A stretch of 64,000 nucleotides of DNA from Halomonas sp. QHL1. GTDB taxonomy: Bacteria; Pseudomonadota; Gammaproteobacteria; Pseudomonadales; Halomonadaceae. The notes under the pieces are model-generated. The model saw only the letters and a program-made list of their open reading frames with translations. It had not been told where the DNA came from and made no database searches. This document shows, in pieces, positions 18,313-27,211 of the stretch. The DNA is taken from the NCBI RefSeq assembly GCF_001882345.1, contig NZ_MINL01000001.1:3096419-3160418 (forward strand), given 5' to 3'. The stretch's first letter is position 1; the number at the start of each line of letters is the position of its first letter. The translations under genes were made by a program, and so were the position numbers.

Positions 18313-18825
18313 ATGATATTGGTTCGCCTGTGGTCTCTACCTTGCGGCTTGGCACCCTCTGGAAGGTGGCTGCTTACCTGCCTATTAATACTGGTGCTAA
18401 CGGGCTGCGCCAGTCGCGATCTTACCCCCATTGAGGCACCTCCTAACCGCGCAGGACTCTCTATGGAGCGTGCGCTGATTCTCTCCCATGCCCAGCAGGC
18501 GATTGGCACGCCGTATCGCTTTGGGGGAAATACGCCCGATGGTCTGGACTGCTCTGGGTTAGTGGAAATGACCTACCGGGCGGCGGGTATTCGCGTGCCG
18601 CGTACCGCTGATGAGCAGTTTCGCGCCTTGCCACAGGTGGAAGCCCCACGCCCTGGTGATCTGCTTTTCTTTGGTGACCGCCGCAAAGCTACTCATGTAG
18701 GGATTTATCGTGGCGACGGCCAAATGATTCATGCGCCTGGTAATGGCCGTGCCGTAGTGAGTGCGCCGTTAGAGGTCGATTACTGGCAGGCGCGCTTTTT
18801 GGGTGCCGCCAGTCCAGCGCCTTAA
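18313..18825 (+). CDS. NlpC/P60 family lipoprotein peptidase
   Basis: A 170-residue murein endopeptidase-like lipoprotein. The signal peptide ends in the lipobox LTGC (C32). The NlpC/P60 domain has the catalytic Cys in DGLDCSG (C80), His in ATHVGIY (H128) and IHAPGNG. It probably cleaves stem-peptide bonds of peptidoglycan (MepS/Spr type) while anchored to a membrane. A TTG at 18307 is also in frame; the ATG at 18313 has GGAG about 10 bases ahead and is preferred. Confidence 0.9.
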   Translation: MILVRLWSLPCGLAPSGRWLLTCLLILVLTGCASRDLTPIEAPPNRAGLSMERALILSHAQQAIGTPYRFGGNTPDGLDCSGLVEMTYRAAGIRVPRTADEQFRALPQVEAPRPGDLLFFGDRRKATHVGIYRGDGQMIHAPGNGRAVVSAPLEVDYWQARFLGAASPAP

Positions 18826-18846
18826 CTTATTACCTCGTCAGCCGAT

Positions 18847-18873
18847 AAGGTACTTTGCAGTGCAAAGTACCTT
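18847..18873. repeat. 27 bp perfect palindrome
   Basis: Arms AAGGTACTTTGCA (18847-18859) and TGCAAAGTACCTT (18861-18873) around a single central G. No T run follows on either strand, so it is more like an operator or structural site than a standard terminator. It lies 22 bases after the NlpC/P60 stop and about 140 bases before a GGDEF-EAL gene. Confidence 0.8.
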
Positions 18874-18945
18874 CGCCGTCATAGGGTGTTATTATGCTTA
18901 GCAATACTACTACCTTCATAATAATGACTCTATTGACCTAATAAC

Positions 18946-18994
18946 GGCCCTATATAACAGCGAACCTATATAGCGACGGCTCTATAACAACGAC
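18946..18994. repeat. three degenerate 16 bp tandem units before a GGDEF-EAL gene
   Basis: GGCCCTATATAACAGC (18946-18961), GAACCTATATAGCGAC (18962-18977) and GGCTCTATAACAACGAC (18978-18994, one base longer). They end directly at the GAGGAG ribosome site of the next gene and supply several TATA-like -10 candidates. Confidence 0.7.
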
Positions 18995-19011
18995 GAGGAG
19001 AGCAAAGACGT

Positions 19012-20817
19012 ATGTATGAATCCTTGAATTTATCGAAGGAACAGTCTTTGTCTCAACAGCACTCCCAGCCAACACCTTCACTGCTTCGCTCGAACGCGAT
19101 GTCAACGGCATCCGTTAGCAATGCGGCGTCACCCGCGGAATCGGTATTTAGTTACGCCAATGAAGCGATCATTATTACCGACGCGGAAAATCGAGTGGTG
19201 GAGGTGAACCCCGCTTTTTGTGAGTTAACGGGGATTACGCAGGACGATGTACAGGGCAAAACGCCAGAAGCGTTCAGTATTTTACCGCTGGACGATAGCC
19301 GCACCACGCGATTGATGCGGAAAGAGCTGCAGCTGCGTGACCGTAGCAAAAGCCAGGTGAGCTACCGAAGCCACGATGGCCAGTTTTATCCGGGCATGAT
19401 GTCGATTAACCGCGTGCGCAATGAGCAAGGCGAGATCGATCACCATGTGATTGTCCTCGCGGATCTTTCGGCCATTCCTGCCCATGCCCGCCACCTTAAT
19501 CGAGAAGTCTACTTTGATGCACTCACGGGGCTACCCAACCTGCAGCTGCTAACGCAATTGATTCAAGAGTCTATGCAGCATGCAGACGCTAAGCAGCTTC
19601 CCTTGGCGGTGTGCTCGCTGGATATCGATTTCTTCAAAAATATTAATGATCGGCTGGGCTCCACCATGGGAGATGCACTGCTGTCTTCTTTTTCACAGCG
19701 GATAAGCCATCTATTGTTTGGCGATGATGTGTTGGCGCGGGTGGGGGGCGACGAGTTTGTGCTGTTACTCCATCATGGCGTAGACGACGATTTTTTCGAG
19801 AAGCTGTTAGCCTCTATTCGCCAACCGCTAGTGGTTGACGGGCAGAGTATTCACCTGACCGCAAGCTTAGGGGTGACGCTCTACCCGAATGATCACGTTC
19901 AGGGCGATGTGCTGTTACGGCATGCCAATCAGGCGATGTATCGCGCTAAGCAGCGGGGTCGAGATACTTTTCATTTGTTTGACCCTAACCATGACCGCTT
20001 GCTGCAGGTGCGACATGAGCAGCGTCAGCGTTTTATCGATGCGCTCAATAACCATGAGTTATGCCTTTATTATCAGCCCCAGGTCGATATGCGTAGTGGC
20101 AATGTGGTGGGCCTAGAGGCGCTGATTCGCTGGCAGCACCCTGAAGAGGGCCTGCTGGCGCCTGGGCAGTTTTTACCCATTATCGATAACACGCCGTTAG
20201 AAGTGGATCTTGGCGAATGGGTCATTGAACAGGCGTTGCGTCAGTTGACTGAATGGCATGCTCAAGGCATCGCGTTGCCAATCAATGTGAATATAAGCCC
20301 TACGCATCTGTTAGTGAGTAACTTTAGTCAACGTTTAGGCGAGCTATTGGCACGCCATCCCAATGTGCCGCCAGCGATGCTCAAACTCGAAGTGCTGGAG
20401 AGTGCGGCGATGCACGATATCCAGGCCGCACTGCAAAATATGGCGCACTGCCAGTCGCTGGGAGTCAGTTTTGCGATTGATGATTTTGGTACTGGGTTTT
20501 CTTCGTTAACCCACCTGCGACAGCTACCGGTCAGCCTGATCAAGATTGATCAGAGCTTTGTTCGCGATATGCTCAGCGATCAGGACGATATGGCGATTGT
20601 GGAGAGCGTTATTTACATGGCTAATCGCTTTAAGCGACCCATGCTGGCGGAAGGGGTAGAAACCTTAGACCATGCCAAAGCACTGATGGCGCTGGGATGC
20701 GACTTAGCTCAAGGGTATGGCATTGCACGACCAATGCCCGCCGAGGCATTACCTGCCTGGTTGGCGAATTGGCCTAGGCGTGAAGATTGGAACTCCCTCG
20801 CAGCGTCAGACAATTAA
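19012..20817 (+). CDS. PAS-GGDEF-EAL cyclic-di-GMP protein
   Basis: A 601-residue cytosolic protein. A low-complexity Ser/Gln-rich start (1-40) is followed by a PAS domain (about 43-155, with NEAIIITDAENRVVEVN), a GGDEF domain (about 165-325) with intact GGDEF (245-249) and an EAL domain (about 340-590) with EAL (369-371), DDFGTGFSS and EGVET. Both active sites look complete, so it could make or break cyclic-di-GMP. No membrane segment. GAGGAG lies ahead of the ATG at an 11-base spacing, longer than usual. It overlaps the end of the convergent next gene by 4 bases. Confidence 0.94.
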   Translation: MYESLNLSKEQSLSQQHSQPTPSLLRSNAMSTASVSNAASPAESVFSYANEAIIITDAENRVVEVNPAFCELTGITQDDVQGKTPEAFSILPLDDSRTTRLMRKELQLRDRSKSQVSYRSHDGQFYPGMMSINRVRNEQGEIDHHVIVLADLSAIPAHARHLNREVYFDALTGLPNLQLLTQLIQESMQHADAKQLPLAVCSLDIDFFKNINDRLGSTMGDALLSSFSQRISHLLFGDDVLARVGGDEFVLLLHHGVDDDFFEKLLASIRQPLVVDGQSIHLTASLGVTLYPNDHVQGDVLLRHANQAMYRAKQRGRDTFHLFDPNHDRLLQVRHEQRQRFIDALNNHELCLYYQPQVDMRSGNVVGLEALIRWQHPEEGLLAPGQFLPIIDNTPLEVDLGEWVIEQALRQLTEWHAQGIALPINVNISPTHLLVSNFSQRLGELLARHPNVPPAMLKLEVLESAAMHDIQAALQNMAHCQSLGVSFAIDDFGTGFSSLTHLRQLPVSLIKIDQSFVRDMLSDQDDMAIVESVIYMANRFKRPMLAEGVETLDHAKALMALGCDLAQGYGIARPMPAEALPAWLANWPRREDWNSLAASDN

Positions 20818-21455
20818 GCGGCTTGTTCCTCTGAAGGTTGCTCGTTAGCGGCTGATTCATCAGCAGAAGAAGTTGCCGCGGCGCCGTTGCTGCGGGCTTG
20901 CTCCATTTCACTGCGCTGCATGGACGCTTCGAGCTTGGCTTCCAACAGGTACTGACGCGCTTGGGCGGCCACTTGGTAATCTTTTGGTGAGGGATCCGCA
21001 GGCGCCATGGCGGCGGCGATCACGGTCTGCATTTTTTCGATAGTTGCTTGGGGGTCATTGGGCACCGGGCCATAATCTATCGACACCTCGCCTGCTACCG
21101 CATAGCGCTTGCCGTCGGGGCCAACCTCATACTCGTAGCTGGCGCCGCCAGTGTAAGCGCCGCCGGCTATTTGGTGAGCCATCTCGTGCTGGCGTACTTC
21201 GCGGTCGGACTGTTTAAGTTGATCTAAGTACTGAATCTCTTCCGGCGCCATGGGCGTGCCATCAGCCCGTTTGGGGCCAGCAGCGTCGCTGTTGTGCTCT
21301 TCGCTTGTGCTCGTAGCGTTGGGGTCATCACTAGACGCCGTATCTTCTTCAAATACACGGCTTTTTGCTGTTTGCTCAACCCGCGGTAACGTAACATTTG
21401 CGGCAGGGTACGCCCAGGCAGCGAGAGAAACGGTGCTAACGGAAGAAACGGCCAT
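20814..21455 (-). CDS. putative metalloprotease, SprA-related (CJM1_0395) family
   Basis: A 213-residue protein with a conserved centre, about 70-175, carrying the zinc-protease signature HEMAH (90-94) and AGGAYTGGASYEYEVGPDGK, typical of the SprA-related putative metalloprotease family. The N- and C-terminal parts are low-complexity (Ser/Asp/Glu and Ala/Glu/Gln). There is no clear signal peptide. It ends convergently with a GGDEF-EAL gene. The substrate is unknown; peptidase activity is inferred from the motif only. Confidence 0.82.
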   Translation of the reverse strand: MAVSSVSTVSLAAWAYPAANVTLPRVEQTAKSRVFEEDTASSDDPNATSTSEEHNSDAAGPKRADGTPMAPEEIQYLDQLKQSDREVRQHEMAHQIAGGAYTGGASYEYEVGPDGKRYAVAGEVSIDYGPVPNDPQATIEKMQTVIAAAMAPADPSPKDYQVAAQARQYLLEAKLEASMQRSEMEQARSNGAAATSSADESAANEQPSEEQAA

Positions 21456-21548
21456 AGATAATTACCGACTAAGTACGAGTTGGGATACCATGAAGTATTA
21501 GCGAGCGATGCCGACAGTGCAAGTTTCCGCTGTGCGTTTCGCCGTTCT

Positions 21549-21612
21549 ATGCCAACACTTTTCTAACACGATGCCAGCCCTACGCTAGTCCTATACCAGC
21601 CCTATGCAAACC
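21549..21612. repeat. three degenerate 22 bp tandem units over the DUF2835 start
   Basis: Units begin at 21549 (ATGCCAACAC), 21571 (ATGCCAGCCC) and 21593 (ATACCAGCCC), with a 22 bp period. The third contains the start codon of the DUF2835 gene, so no normal ribosome site is visible there. Confidence 0.6.
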
Positions 21613-21831
21613 ATTGATGTGGTCATTAATCTTAACTACGACGAATGCCTAGCTCATTACGAGGGGCGCATTGCCAACGTGCGCACCCGAAGCGTGGATG
21701 GCCGTTGGGTGATATTTCCCGCCGAGGCAATTCGCCGAGTGGTGAATCGTGACGGCGTGCACGGTATCTATCGATTAAGTTTTTCTGAGCAGGGCCGATT
21801 TATTAGTATTAATCCTTTAACCGGACATTGA
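21604..21831 (+). CDS. DUF2835 family protein
   Basis: A 75-residue small soluble protein with the DUF2835 pattern: a YEGRIANVRTRSVDGRWV core, then FPAEAIRRVV, a DGVHGIY motif and a short end. The family is common in Pseudomonas and Halomonas; its function is not known. The ATG at 21604 lies within a tandem repeat and lacks a clear ribosome site. It is followed 7 bases later by another small gene, probably in one operon. Confidence 0.85.
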   Translation: MQTIDVVINLNYDECLAHYEGRIANVRTRSVDGRWVIFPAEAIRRVVNRDGVHGIYRLSFSEQGRFISINPLTGH

Positions 21832-21838
21832 ATTGCCT

Positions 21839-22222
21839 ATGCACCACCATGGAACGCAAATCACTTTAAATGACCTCATTTATTCCATTATTCCCAATTT
21901 AAACAGTGCTGAAAAATTAATCTTCTCTACGCTGGACAGCTTGATTGAAGCCGCTACGAACCCCTTAGACATCCTTAAGCGCACCGATCAGCGGCAGGCA
22001 TTTGGGCTGGAGGTGCATCGCATACGCCTTAACTTGGAGCACCTGCTGGGCCGTTACCGAACCGAGGTAGATGACGTGATACGCAGCGAGGGTGAGCATA
22101 CCGGCCCGGTAGTAAAGCCCGACCCCCAAGAGGCTGATGCTATTCGCAGTGCTGTGGATATCTATCAACACATCTGCGCTTTTCAGCGCGGGGAGCGTCC
22201 TCACCCTGTGCCTGGGCGTTAA
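21839..22222 (+). CDS. hypothetical protein, unknown function
   Basis: A 127-residue product, not recognised. The start is the ATG at 21839; a TTG at 21833 is also in frame. It begins with MHHHG and is mostly helical in appearance, with a hydrophobic-amphipathic part (about 10-45) and a soluble C-terminus. No signal peptide or membrane segment. It follows the DUF2835 gene by 7 bases, so the two are probably cotranscribed. Confidence 0.7.
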   Translation: MHHHGTQITLNDLIYSIIPNLNSAEKLIFSTLDSLIEAATNPLDILKRTDQRQAFGLEVHRIRLNLEHLLGRYRTEVDDVIRSEGEHTGPVVKPDPQEADAIRSAVDIYQHICAFQRGERPHPVPGR

Positions 22223-22373
22223 TCCACGCTGCGTACACTGGCATTGCGTAACATTCACCCCATGGCATCAACATTGCTTGTATAATGTGGCAATTCGACT
22301 TTCAGGGTTACCCCCTTGAAAGCAAACAGCCTGCCTACCCGGCGCTGGCTGTGGACACATTAGGAGATATACC

Positions 22374-22949
22374 ATGTCTGCCTCACCTGTCACATTGATG
22401 GTGGCTCGTCGCGTTGAGCACGGCCGCTACTCCGATTTTAATCGTTGGCTTAATGAAGGGCGTGAACTGGCGGCCGATTTTGCGGGCTACCTCGGCTCCG
22501 GCGTACTGGCGCCACCAGCTGACGACGATGAATACCAGATTATCTTCCGCTTTAGCAGCAGCGAAACCTTAGCCGCCTGGGAACACTCCGCCTCACGCCA
22601 TGCGTGGTTGACGCGCGGTAAAGGTTTGTATGAGGCGCCTCATGAACACCGGGCTACCGGGCTGGATGCGTGGTTTCAAACAGGCACCAGTGCGCCGCCG
22701 CGCTGGAAGCAGGCCGTGGCCGTCTGGCTGGCTTTCTTTCCTATCTCGCTAATTTTTCAGTTTGTATTTGGCGGCGTACTGGCCGATTGGGCACTGCTGC
22801 CGCGAGTGGTGGTGAGCACCCTAATGCTGACACCAGTGATGGTGTTTGTGTTTATTCCGCTCTCCATGCGTTTACTAGCGCCCTGGCTGCAAGGCAAGTG
22901 GTCGCCGTTGGATTTACTGGCGCGTTGGCGCCACGCGCAGCGGTCATGA
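22374..22949 (+). CDS. ABM-like (antibiotic biosynthesis monooxygenase fold) membrane protein
   Basis: A 191-residue protein. The N-terminal half (about 5-100) resembles the dimeric ferredoxin-like ABM fold (VTLMVARRVEHGRYSDFNRW, then EYQIIFRF and LAAWEHS). The C-terminal half has two hydrophobic segments (about 112-136 and 141-165), and the end is basic. Such ABM-plus-two-helix proteins are known in proteobacteria, but the function is unclear. AGGAGATATACC precedes the ATG. A perfect TATAAT stands at 22281-22286, about 90 bases ahead, with no good -35. Confidence 0.8.
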   Translation: MSASPVTLMVARRVEHGRYSDFNRWLNEGRELAADFAGYLGSGVLAPPADDDEYQIIFRFSSSETLAAWEHSASRHAWLTRGKGLYEAPHEHRATGLDAWFQTGTSAPPRWKQAVAVWLAFFPISLIFQFVFGGVLADWALLPRVVVSTLMLTPVMVFVFIPLSMRLLAPWLQGKWSPLDLLARWRHAQRS

Positions 22950-23128
22950 TGCATCATTGTTAATAAGTGTTGTTTGCGCTTCCGTGGGGTTAAGCGCTGC
23001 GTTGATACTAACCTACGTTTATTGCGCCTATGATGATGGGCTTTATGGTACTAAGCTAAATGTGCCTATAGAAAAGGAAAATGTCGCCAGCGCAACGCTG
23101 GCGTACAATTCAGCCCCATGGAGTGTTT

Positions 23129-23800
23129 ATGATCCACGTTCACCATCTGGAAAAGTCTCGTTCGCACCGCATACTGTGGCTACTTGAAGCCCTTGAACTG
23201 GACTACGAGTTGGTGGTTTACCAACGCGATGGCAAAACACAGCAAGCACCTGATTCGCTGAAAAAAATCCATCCGCTGGGTAAGTCTCCGGTGATTACCG
23301 ATGGCGATCTAACAGTGGCTGAGTCAGGGGCGATTATTGATTACCTCGTACAGCGCTACGGGCAAGGACGCTGTCAGCCTTCGTCAGATGACATGCGTGC
23401 GTGGGTGGATTATCGCTACTGGTTGCACTATGCCGAAGGCTCATTAATGCCACTTCTGGTAATGCAGCTTGTGTTTAGCCAAATTCCCAAACAGTCACCT
23501 TGGGTGATTAAGCCGCTGGCTAAAGGGATTAGCGATACGGTAAGCAAGCGCTTCCTGGCGCCGCAGCTTAAACAGCACCTTAGCTTTATTAATCAACATC
23601 TGTCGGCACAGGGTAATTTTGCCGGGCCGTGGCCCAGTGGCGCTGATATTCAAATGAGTTTCCCGCTACAGGCGGTGGCCGCCGTACAGTCGTTGGAAAA
23701 ATATCCTGCCATTGCCGCTTTTGTATCACGCATTGAGCAAGACGCCGCTTGGCAACGAGTGGTAGAGCGAGCGGGCCCGCTTACCATGCCTGGTCAGTGA
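23129..23800 (+). CDS. glutathione S-transferase family protein
   Basis: A 223-residue cytosolic protein. The thioredoxin-like N-terminal domain (1-80) contains LEKSRSHRILWLLEALELDYELV, a cis-Pro in GKSPVITDGD and the ES(G)AII glutathione-binding motif. The helical C-terminal domain follows. GGAG lies ahead of the ATG at 23129; an open frame continues upstream but is not supported. Its substrate is unknown. It ends 9 bases before the next gene. Confidence 0.9.
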   Translation: MIHVHHLEKSRSHRILWLLEALELDYELVVYQRDGKTQQAPDSLKKIHPLGKSPVITDGDLTVAESGAIIDYLVQRYGQGRCQPSSDDMRAWVDYRYWLHYAEGSLMPLLVMQLVFSQIPKQSPWVIKPLAKGISDTVSKRFLAPQLKQHLSFINQHLSAQGNFAGPWPSGADIQMSFPLQAVAAVQSLEKYPAIAAFVSRIEQDAAWQRVVERAGPLTMPGQ

Positions 23801-23809
23801 CCAGCCGCT

Positions 23810-25648
23810 ATGGACTCTTTAGCCTCTGCTGCCGCTCTCCCGGCGGAGCTGCTGGGCAGCATTGACGACAACTTGGGGCGTTGGAGTATCGCCTTGCTGC
23901 TCGTTTTTCTCCTTTTGGCGCTGCTGGGCAACCTGTTGCTTAAGCGGCGTATGCAGCATGACCGGGCGCTACTACAGACCAATAAAGAGATGCTGGCGAC
24001 TATCCTGGATAGCGTTGATGCGTTTATTTATATCAAATCCCCGACCTTAGAGTACCAATACGTTAATCGCCGTATTAGCGATCTATTTGGCCTATCCGCC
24101 GACAAAATTATCGGTAAGTGCGATGAGGCGTTTTTTGATGCCGGGAGCGCCGCTGAAATCAAGCAGGTTGATCGCAACGTATTGGCTTCGGGGAATAAAG
24201 TAACGGTGGAGGAGAGCAATGTCTTGCAAGGCGAAAGCCGGGTAAGAACGTTCTTATCGATTAAAATGCCGCTTGCCATGTCGCCCGGTGCGACCCCCTC
24301 CCTGTGCGGTATTTCGACCGAACTGACTGACTATCTCGAAATGCAGTCACGCACCCACTACCTGGCCTTCTATGACTCGCTAACAGGGCTGCCCAACCGG
24401 CGGCTGCTGATGGACTCACTAACTGCCGCTATTGAGCATGATGAGTGGGCCGCGTCCTACAGCGCGGTCTTGGTGATCGATCTGGATAATTTCCGCTTAG
24501 TGAATGATATTCAGGGCCATGAGAGTGGCGATCAGCTTTTGATTGGCGTTGCTGAACAACTACGCCAGCGGCTTGATTCAGAGGTAATGCTGGCGCGCTT
24601 TAGTAGTGATGAGTTTGTTGTGCTAATCAATAACCTGGGCGAGCAACAGACGAGCGCCGCGCTTAAAGCCGAGCGTGTGGGGCGCCAACTGCTGGACATC
24701 ATTGCCCAAGTAAGAAACAGGTCCACGCTACCGATCAGTGCCAGCATTGGCATTTCGCTGTTTACAGGAGCGGGCGAACACAGCATGGATAGCGTGCTGC
24801 AACAGGCTGATATGGCGTTGCAGCAGGCGAAATACGCGGGCGGTAATACGCTGTGCTTTTTTAACAGCGAAATGCAGACCAGTGTATTGGAACGGGCGAG
24901 TTTAGAAGCCGATTTGCATCAGGCGCTCAAGCGCAACGAGCTGGCTCTGCATTACCAAGTGCAGGTCGACCATCAGGGCGTGACCACTGGCGTTGAGGCG
25001 TTGTTGCGCTGGTACCATCCCTTGCGTGGTTGGGTTTCCCCCGCGACGTTTATTCCGCTTGCGGAGGAGAATCGGTTGATTGTGCCTATCGGTCACTGGG
25101 TGCTGCGGTCAGCCTGCGAGCAGCTAGCGAAATGGTCGCGTCAACCGGCCTATGCGCCGTTAAGTATTTCCGTCAACGTGAGTTCAGTGCAGTTTCAGCA
25201 GCCGGAATTCGTGCGTGATGTCGAGGCACTGTTAGCAGAAACCCAGGCACCGCCGAGCCGCTTGGTGCTCGAAGTTACCGAGAGCCTGTTGATGCACGAG
25301 CCGGTTAGAGTGCGCAGTACAATGTTGAAATTGCGTGCTAAGGGGATTCGTTTTGCGCTGGATGACTTTGGTACTGGCTACTCATCACTTAGTTATCTGA
25401 AGCGCTTGCCGCTGGATGAGTTGAAAATCGATCAATCATTTATTCACGAACTGCTGACCGATAAGACAGACGCTGCGATTGTTGATACCACGATTCTTCT
25501 CGCGGTGAGTTTAGGCTTAACCGTGGTTGCGGAAGGGGTGGAGAGAAAAGAGCAGCTCGATTGGTTAAGAGGCCACGGCTGTTACCGTTACCAAGGCTAT
25601 CTATTTGGTCGCCCGACGCCGATTGAGTATCTTTTTGAGAGCTATTAA
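23810..25648 (+). CDS. membrane PAS-GGDEF-EAL protein with degenerate GGDEF
   Basis: A 612-residue protein. One TM segment (about 25-45) is followed by PAS (about 60-175), a GGDEF domain (about 185-340) and an EAL domain (about 355-605). The cyclase signature reads SSDEF (265-269) instead of GGDEF, so cyclase activity is probably lost and the domain may bind GTP or act as a regulator. The EAL side is intact (EAL at 396-398, DDFGTGYSS, EGVE), predicting a membrane phosphodiesterase. It starts 9 bases after the GST gene without a strong ribosome site, so translation may be coupled. Confidence 0.93.
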   Translation: MDSLASAAALPAELLGSIDDNLGRWSIALLLVFLLLALLGNLLLKRRMQHDRALLQTNKEMLATILDSVDAFIYIKSPTLEYQYVNRRISDLFGLSADKIIGKCDEAFFDAGSAAEIKQVDRNVLASGNKVTVEESNVLQGESRVRTFLSIKMPLAMSPGATPSLCGISTELTDYLEMQSRTHYLAFYDSLTGLPNRRLLMDSLTAAIEHDEWAASYSAVLVIDLDNFRLVNDIQGHESGDQLLIGVAEQLRQRLDSEVMLARFSSDEFVVLINNLGEQQTSAALKAERVGRQLLDIIAQVRNRSTLPISASIGISLFTGAGEHSMDSVLQQADMALQQAKYAGGNTLCFFNSEMQTSVLERASLEADLHQALKRNELALHYQVQVDHQGVTTGVEALLRWYHPLRGWVSPATFIPLAEENRLIVPIGHWVLRSACEQLAKWSRQPAYAPLSISVNVSSVQFQQPEFVRDVEALLAETQAPPSRLVLEVTESLLMHEPVRVRSTMLKLRAKGIRFALDDFGTGYSSLSYLKRLPLDELKIDQSFIHELLTDKTDAAIVDTTILLAVSLGLTVVAEGVERKEQLDWLRGHGCYRYQGYLFGRPTPIEYLFESY

Positions 25649-25660
25649 GCGGTTATATAA

Positions 25661-25690
25661 AAAACCCCTCTTCAGCACGCTGAAAAGGGG
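25661..25690 (-). terminator. rho-independent terminator of nhaD
   Basis: Read on the minus strand: CCCCT, an internal A/C mismatch, TTCAGC loop GCTGAA, AGGGG, then six T. It ends the nhaD transcript; on the plus strand the hairpin lacks a T run. Confidence 0.85.
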
Positions 25691-25703
25691 TAAAGGTTAG
25701 CGT

Positions 25704-25735
25704 CTAGCTAGCTATCTATCTAGCTATCTGGCTTA
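25704..25735. repeat. four degenerate 8 bp tandem units at the nhaD 3' end
   Basis: CTAGCTAG, CTATCTAT, CTAGCTAT and CTGGCTTA in a row (25704-25735), ending over the nhaD stop codon. Confidence 0.65.
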
Positions 25736-27211
25736 GCTGAAAAGCGCAAAGCTATCGGCGTTAAGCCACATATGCACCAAAATACTGGCGATGTAGCCGA
25801 GCAGAATAACCGGCGACCAGCGTAGGTGGCCCATAAACGTATAGGAGCCCCTTGCCTGACCCATTACCGCCACGCCGGCCGCAGAGCCTATCGATAGCAA
25901 GCTGCCGCCAACGCCAGCGGTTAACGTAATCAGCAGCCATTGGCCATGGGACATATCCGGTTCCATGGTCAGCACTGCAAACATCACCGGAATGTTGTCC
26001 ACCACGGCCGAAACAATGCCTAATACAATGTTAGCCGCGGTAGGGTTCCAGCCGGTATACAGTGCTTCTGACAGCAAGCCGAGATAGCCCATAAAACCAA
26101 GCCCGCCAACACACATAACGACCCCGTAGAAGAACAGCAAAGTGTCCCACTCGGCGCGCGCTACACGGTTGAAAACGTCGAACGGCACCACGCTACCCAA
26201 TTGCTCAAGCTTCTTGTTGTCGCCGCGGCGGCTATAGCGCTCGCGCTTACGTTCCAACGAACGAGGCAGGCTGCGGCGCAGGTAGTAACCAAAGAACTGC
26301 AAGTAGCCCAGGCCGGTCATCATGCCTAATACCGGGGGTAGGTGGAGCACAACGTGGCACAATACGGCGGTAATGATCGTCAATAAAAACAGCAGCACAA
26401 TACGCCGGGCGCCGCGCTTCATCCACACATCTTCATAAACGCTTTCGGGTTTTTCATCCTTGATAAACAGACTCATAATGGAGGCAGGAATCAGGAAGTT
26501 GACCAAGGCGGGGAAGAACAGAATGAAGAACTCCTGGAACTCGACCATGCCTGCTTGCCATACCATTAGGGTGGTAATGTCGCCAAACGGGCTAAACGCG
26601 CCCCCGGCGTTGGCGGCGACAACGATATTGATACAGGCCAGGTTAATATAGCGCTGGTTGCCTTCGGCCACCTTGGTCACCACCGCACACATCAGCAGCG
26701 CGGTAGTGAGGTTGTCGGCAATTGGCGACAGTACAAAAGCGAGACCGCCGGTCAGCCAAAATAGCGTCCGGTAGTTGAAGCCCTTGCGCAGCATCCAGGA
26801 ACGCAACGCATCAAAGACCCGGCGCTCTTCCATGGCGTTGATGTAGGTCATGGCCACCAGCAAGAACAGCATCAGCTCGGTGAACTCCAAAAGCGTGACG
26901 CGGAAAGCGTACTCAGACGCTTCCGACATGCCGTTTTGGACATACACCCAGCCGATGAGGCTCCAGATAATGCCGGCCGCCACTAACACCGGTTTAGACT
27001 TACGCATGTGAATCTTTTCTTCCGCCATGACTAACGCATACGCCAGGACGAAAATCGCTACCGCGAAAAAGCCAACTGCAGAGGTGGTTAGATCTAATTC
27101 ACCGGTCACTGCAAAAGCACTGGGACTTACGCCTAATAGTAAGGCCGCTAACAAAAAAAACCAGCGACGAGATAATCGTGGCTGGCAAGAGGGTTGGCAC
27201 AACGTAGGCAT
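25733..27211 (-). CDS. nhaD: Na+/H+ antiporter NhaD
   Basis: This 492-residue inner-membrane antiporter exports Na+ (or Li+) in exchange for H+ and is typical of halophilic and alkaliphilic gammaproteobacteria. About 12 hydrophobic segments are seen. A cleavable-looking N-terminal segment (about 15-35) is present. Family motifs include SPIADNLTTALLM, NAGGAFSPFGDITTLMVW and DNIPVMFAVL, all rich in buried polar residues. GAGGAAG lies ahead of the ATG. It is monocistronic, with its own terminator, and divergent from a TRAP system across an AT-rich region. Confidence 0.95.
   Translation of the reverse strand: MPTLCQPSCQPRLSRRWFFLLAALLLGVSPSAFAVTGELDLTTSAVGFFAVAIFVLAYALVMAEEKIHMRKSKPVLVAAGIIWSLIGWVYVQNGMSEASEYAFRVTLLEFTELMLFLLVAMTYINAMEERRVFDALRSWMLRKGFNYRTLFWLTGGLAFVLSPIADNLTTALLMCAVVTKVAEGNQRYINLACINIVVAANAGGAFSPFGDITTLMVWQAGMVEFQEFFILFFPALVNFLIPASIMSLFIKDEKPESVYEDVWMKRGARRIVLLFLLTIITAVLCHVVLHLPPVLGMMTGLGYLQFFGYYLRRSLPRSLERKRERYSRRGDNKKLEQLGSVVPFDVFNRVARAEWDTLLFFYGVVMCVGGLGFMGYLGLLSEALYTGWNPTAANIVLGIVSAVVDNIPVMFAVLTMEPDMSHGQWLLITLTAGVGGSLLSIGSAAGVAVMGQARGSYTFMGHLRWSPVILLGYIASILVHMWLNADSFALFS

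Noticed and set aside
22957..23187. Small plus-strand frame between the ABM-like gene and the GST gene
   Set aside because: No ribosome site, overlaps the GST start, and its sequence shows no family pattern.
25704..25735. CRISPR-like array at the nhaD end
   Set aside because: Units are 8 bp with no spacers and no cas genes; just a short tandem repeat.
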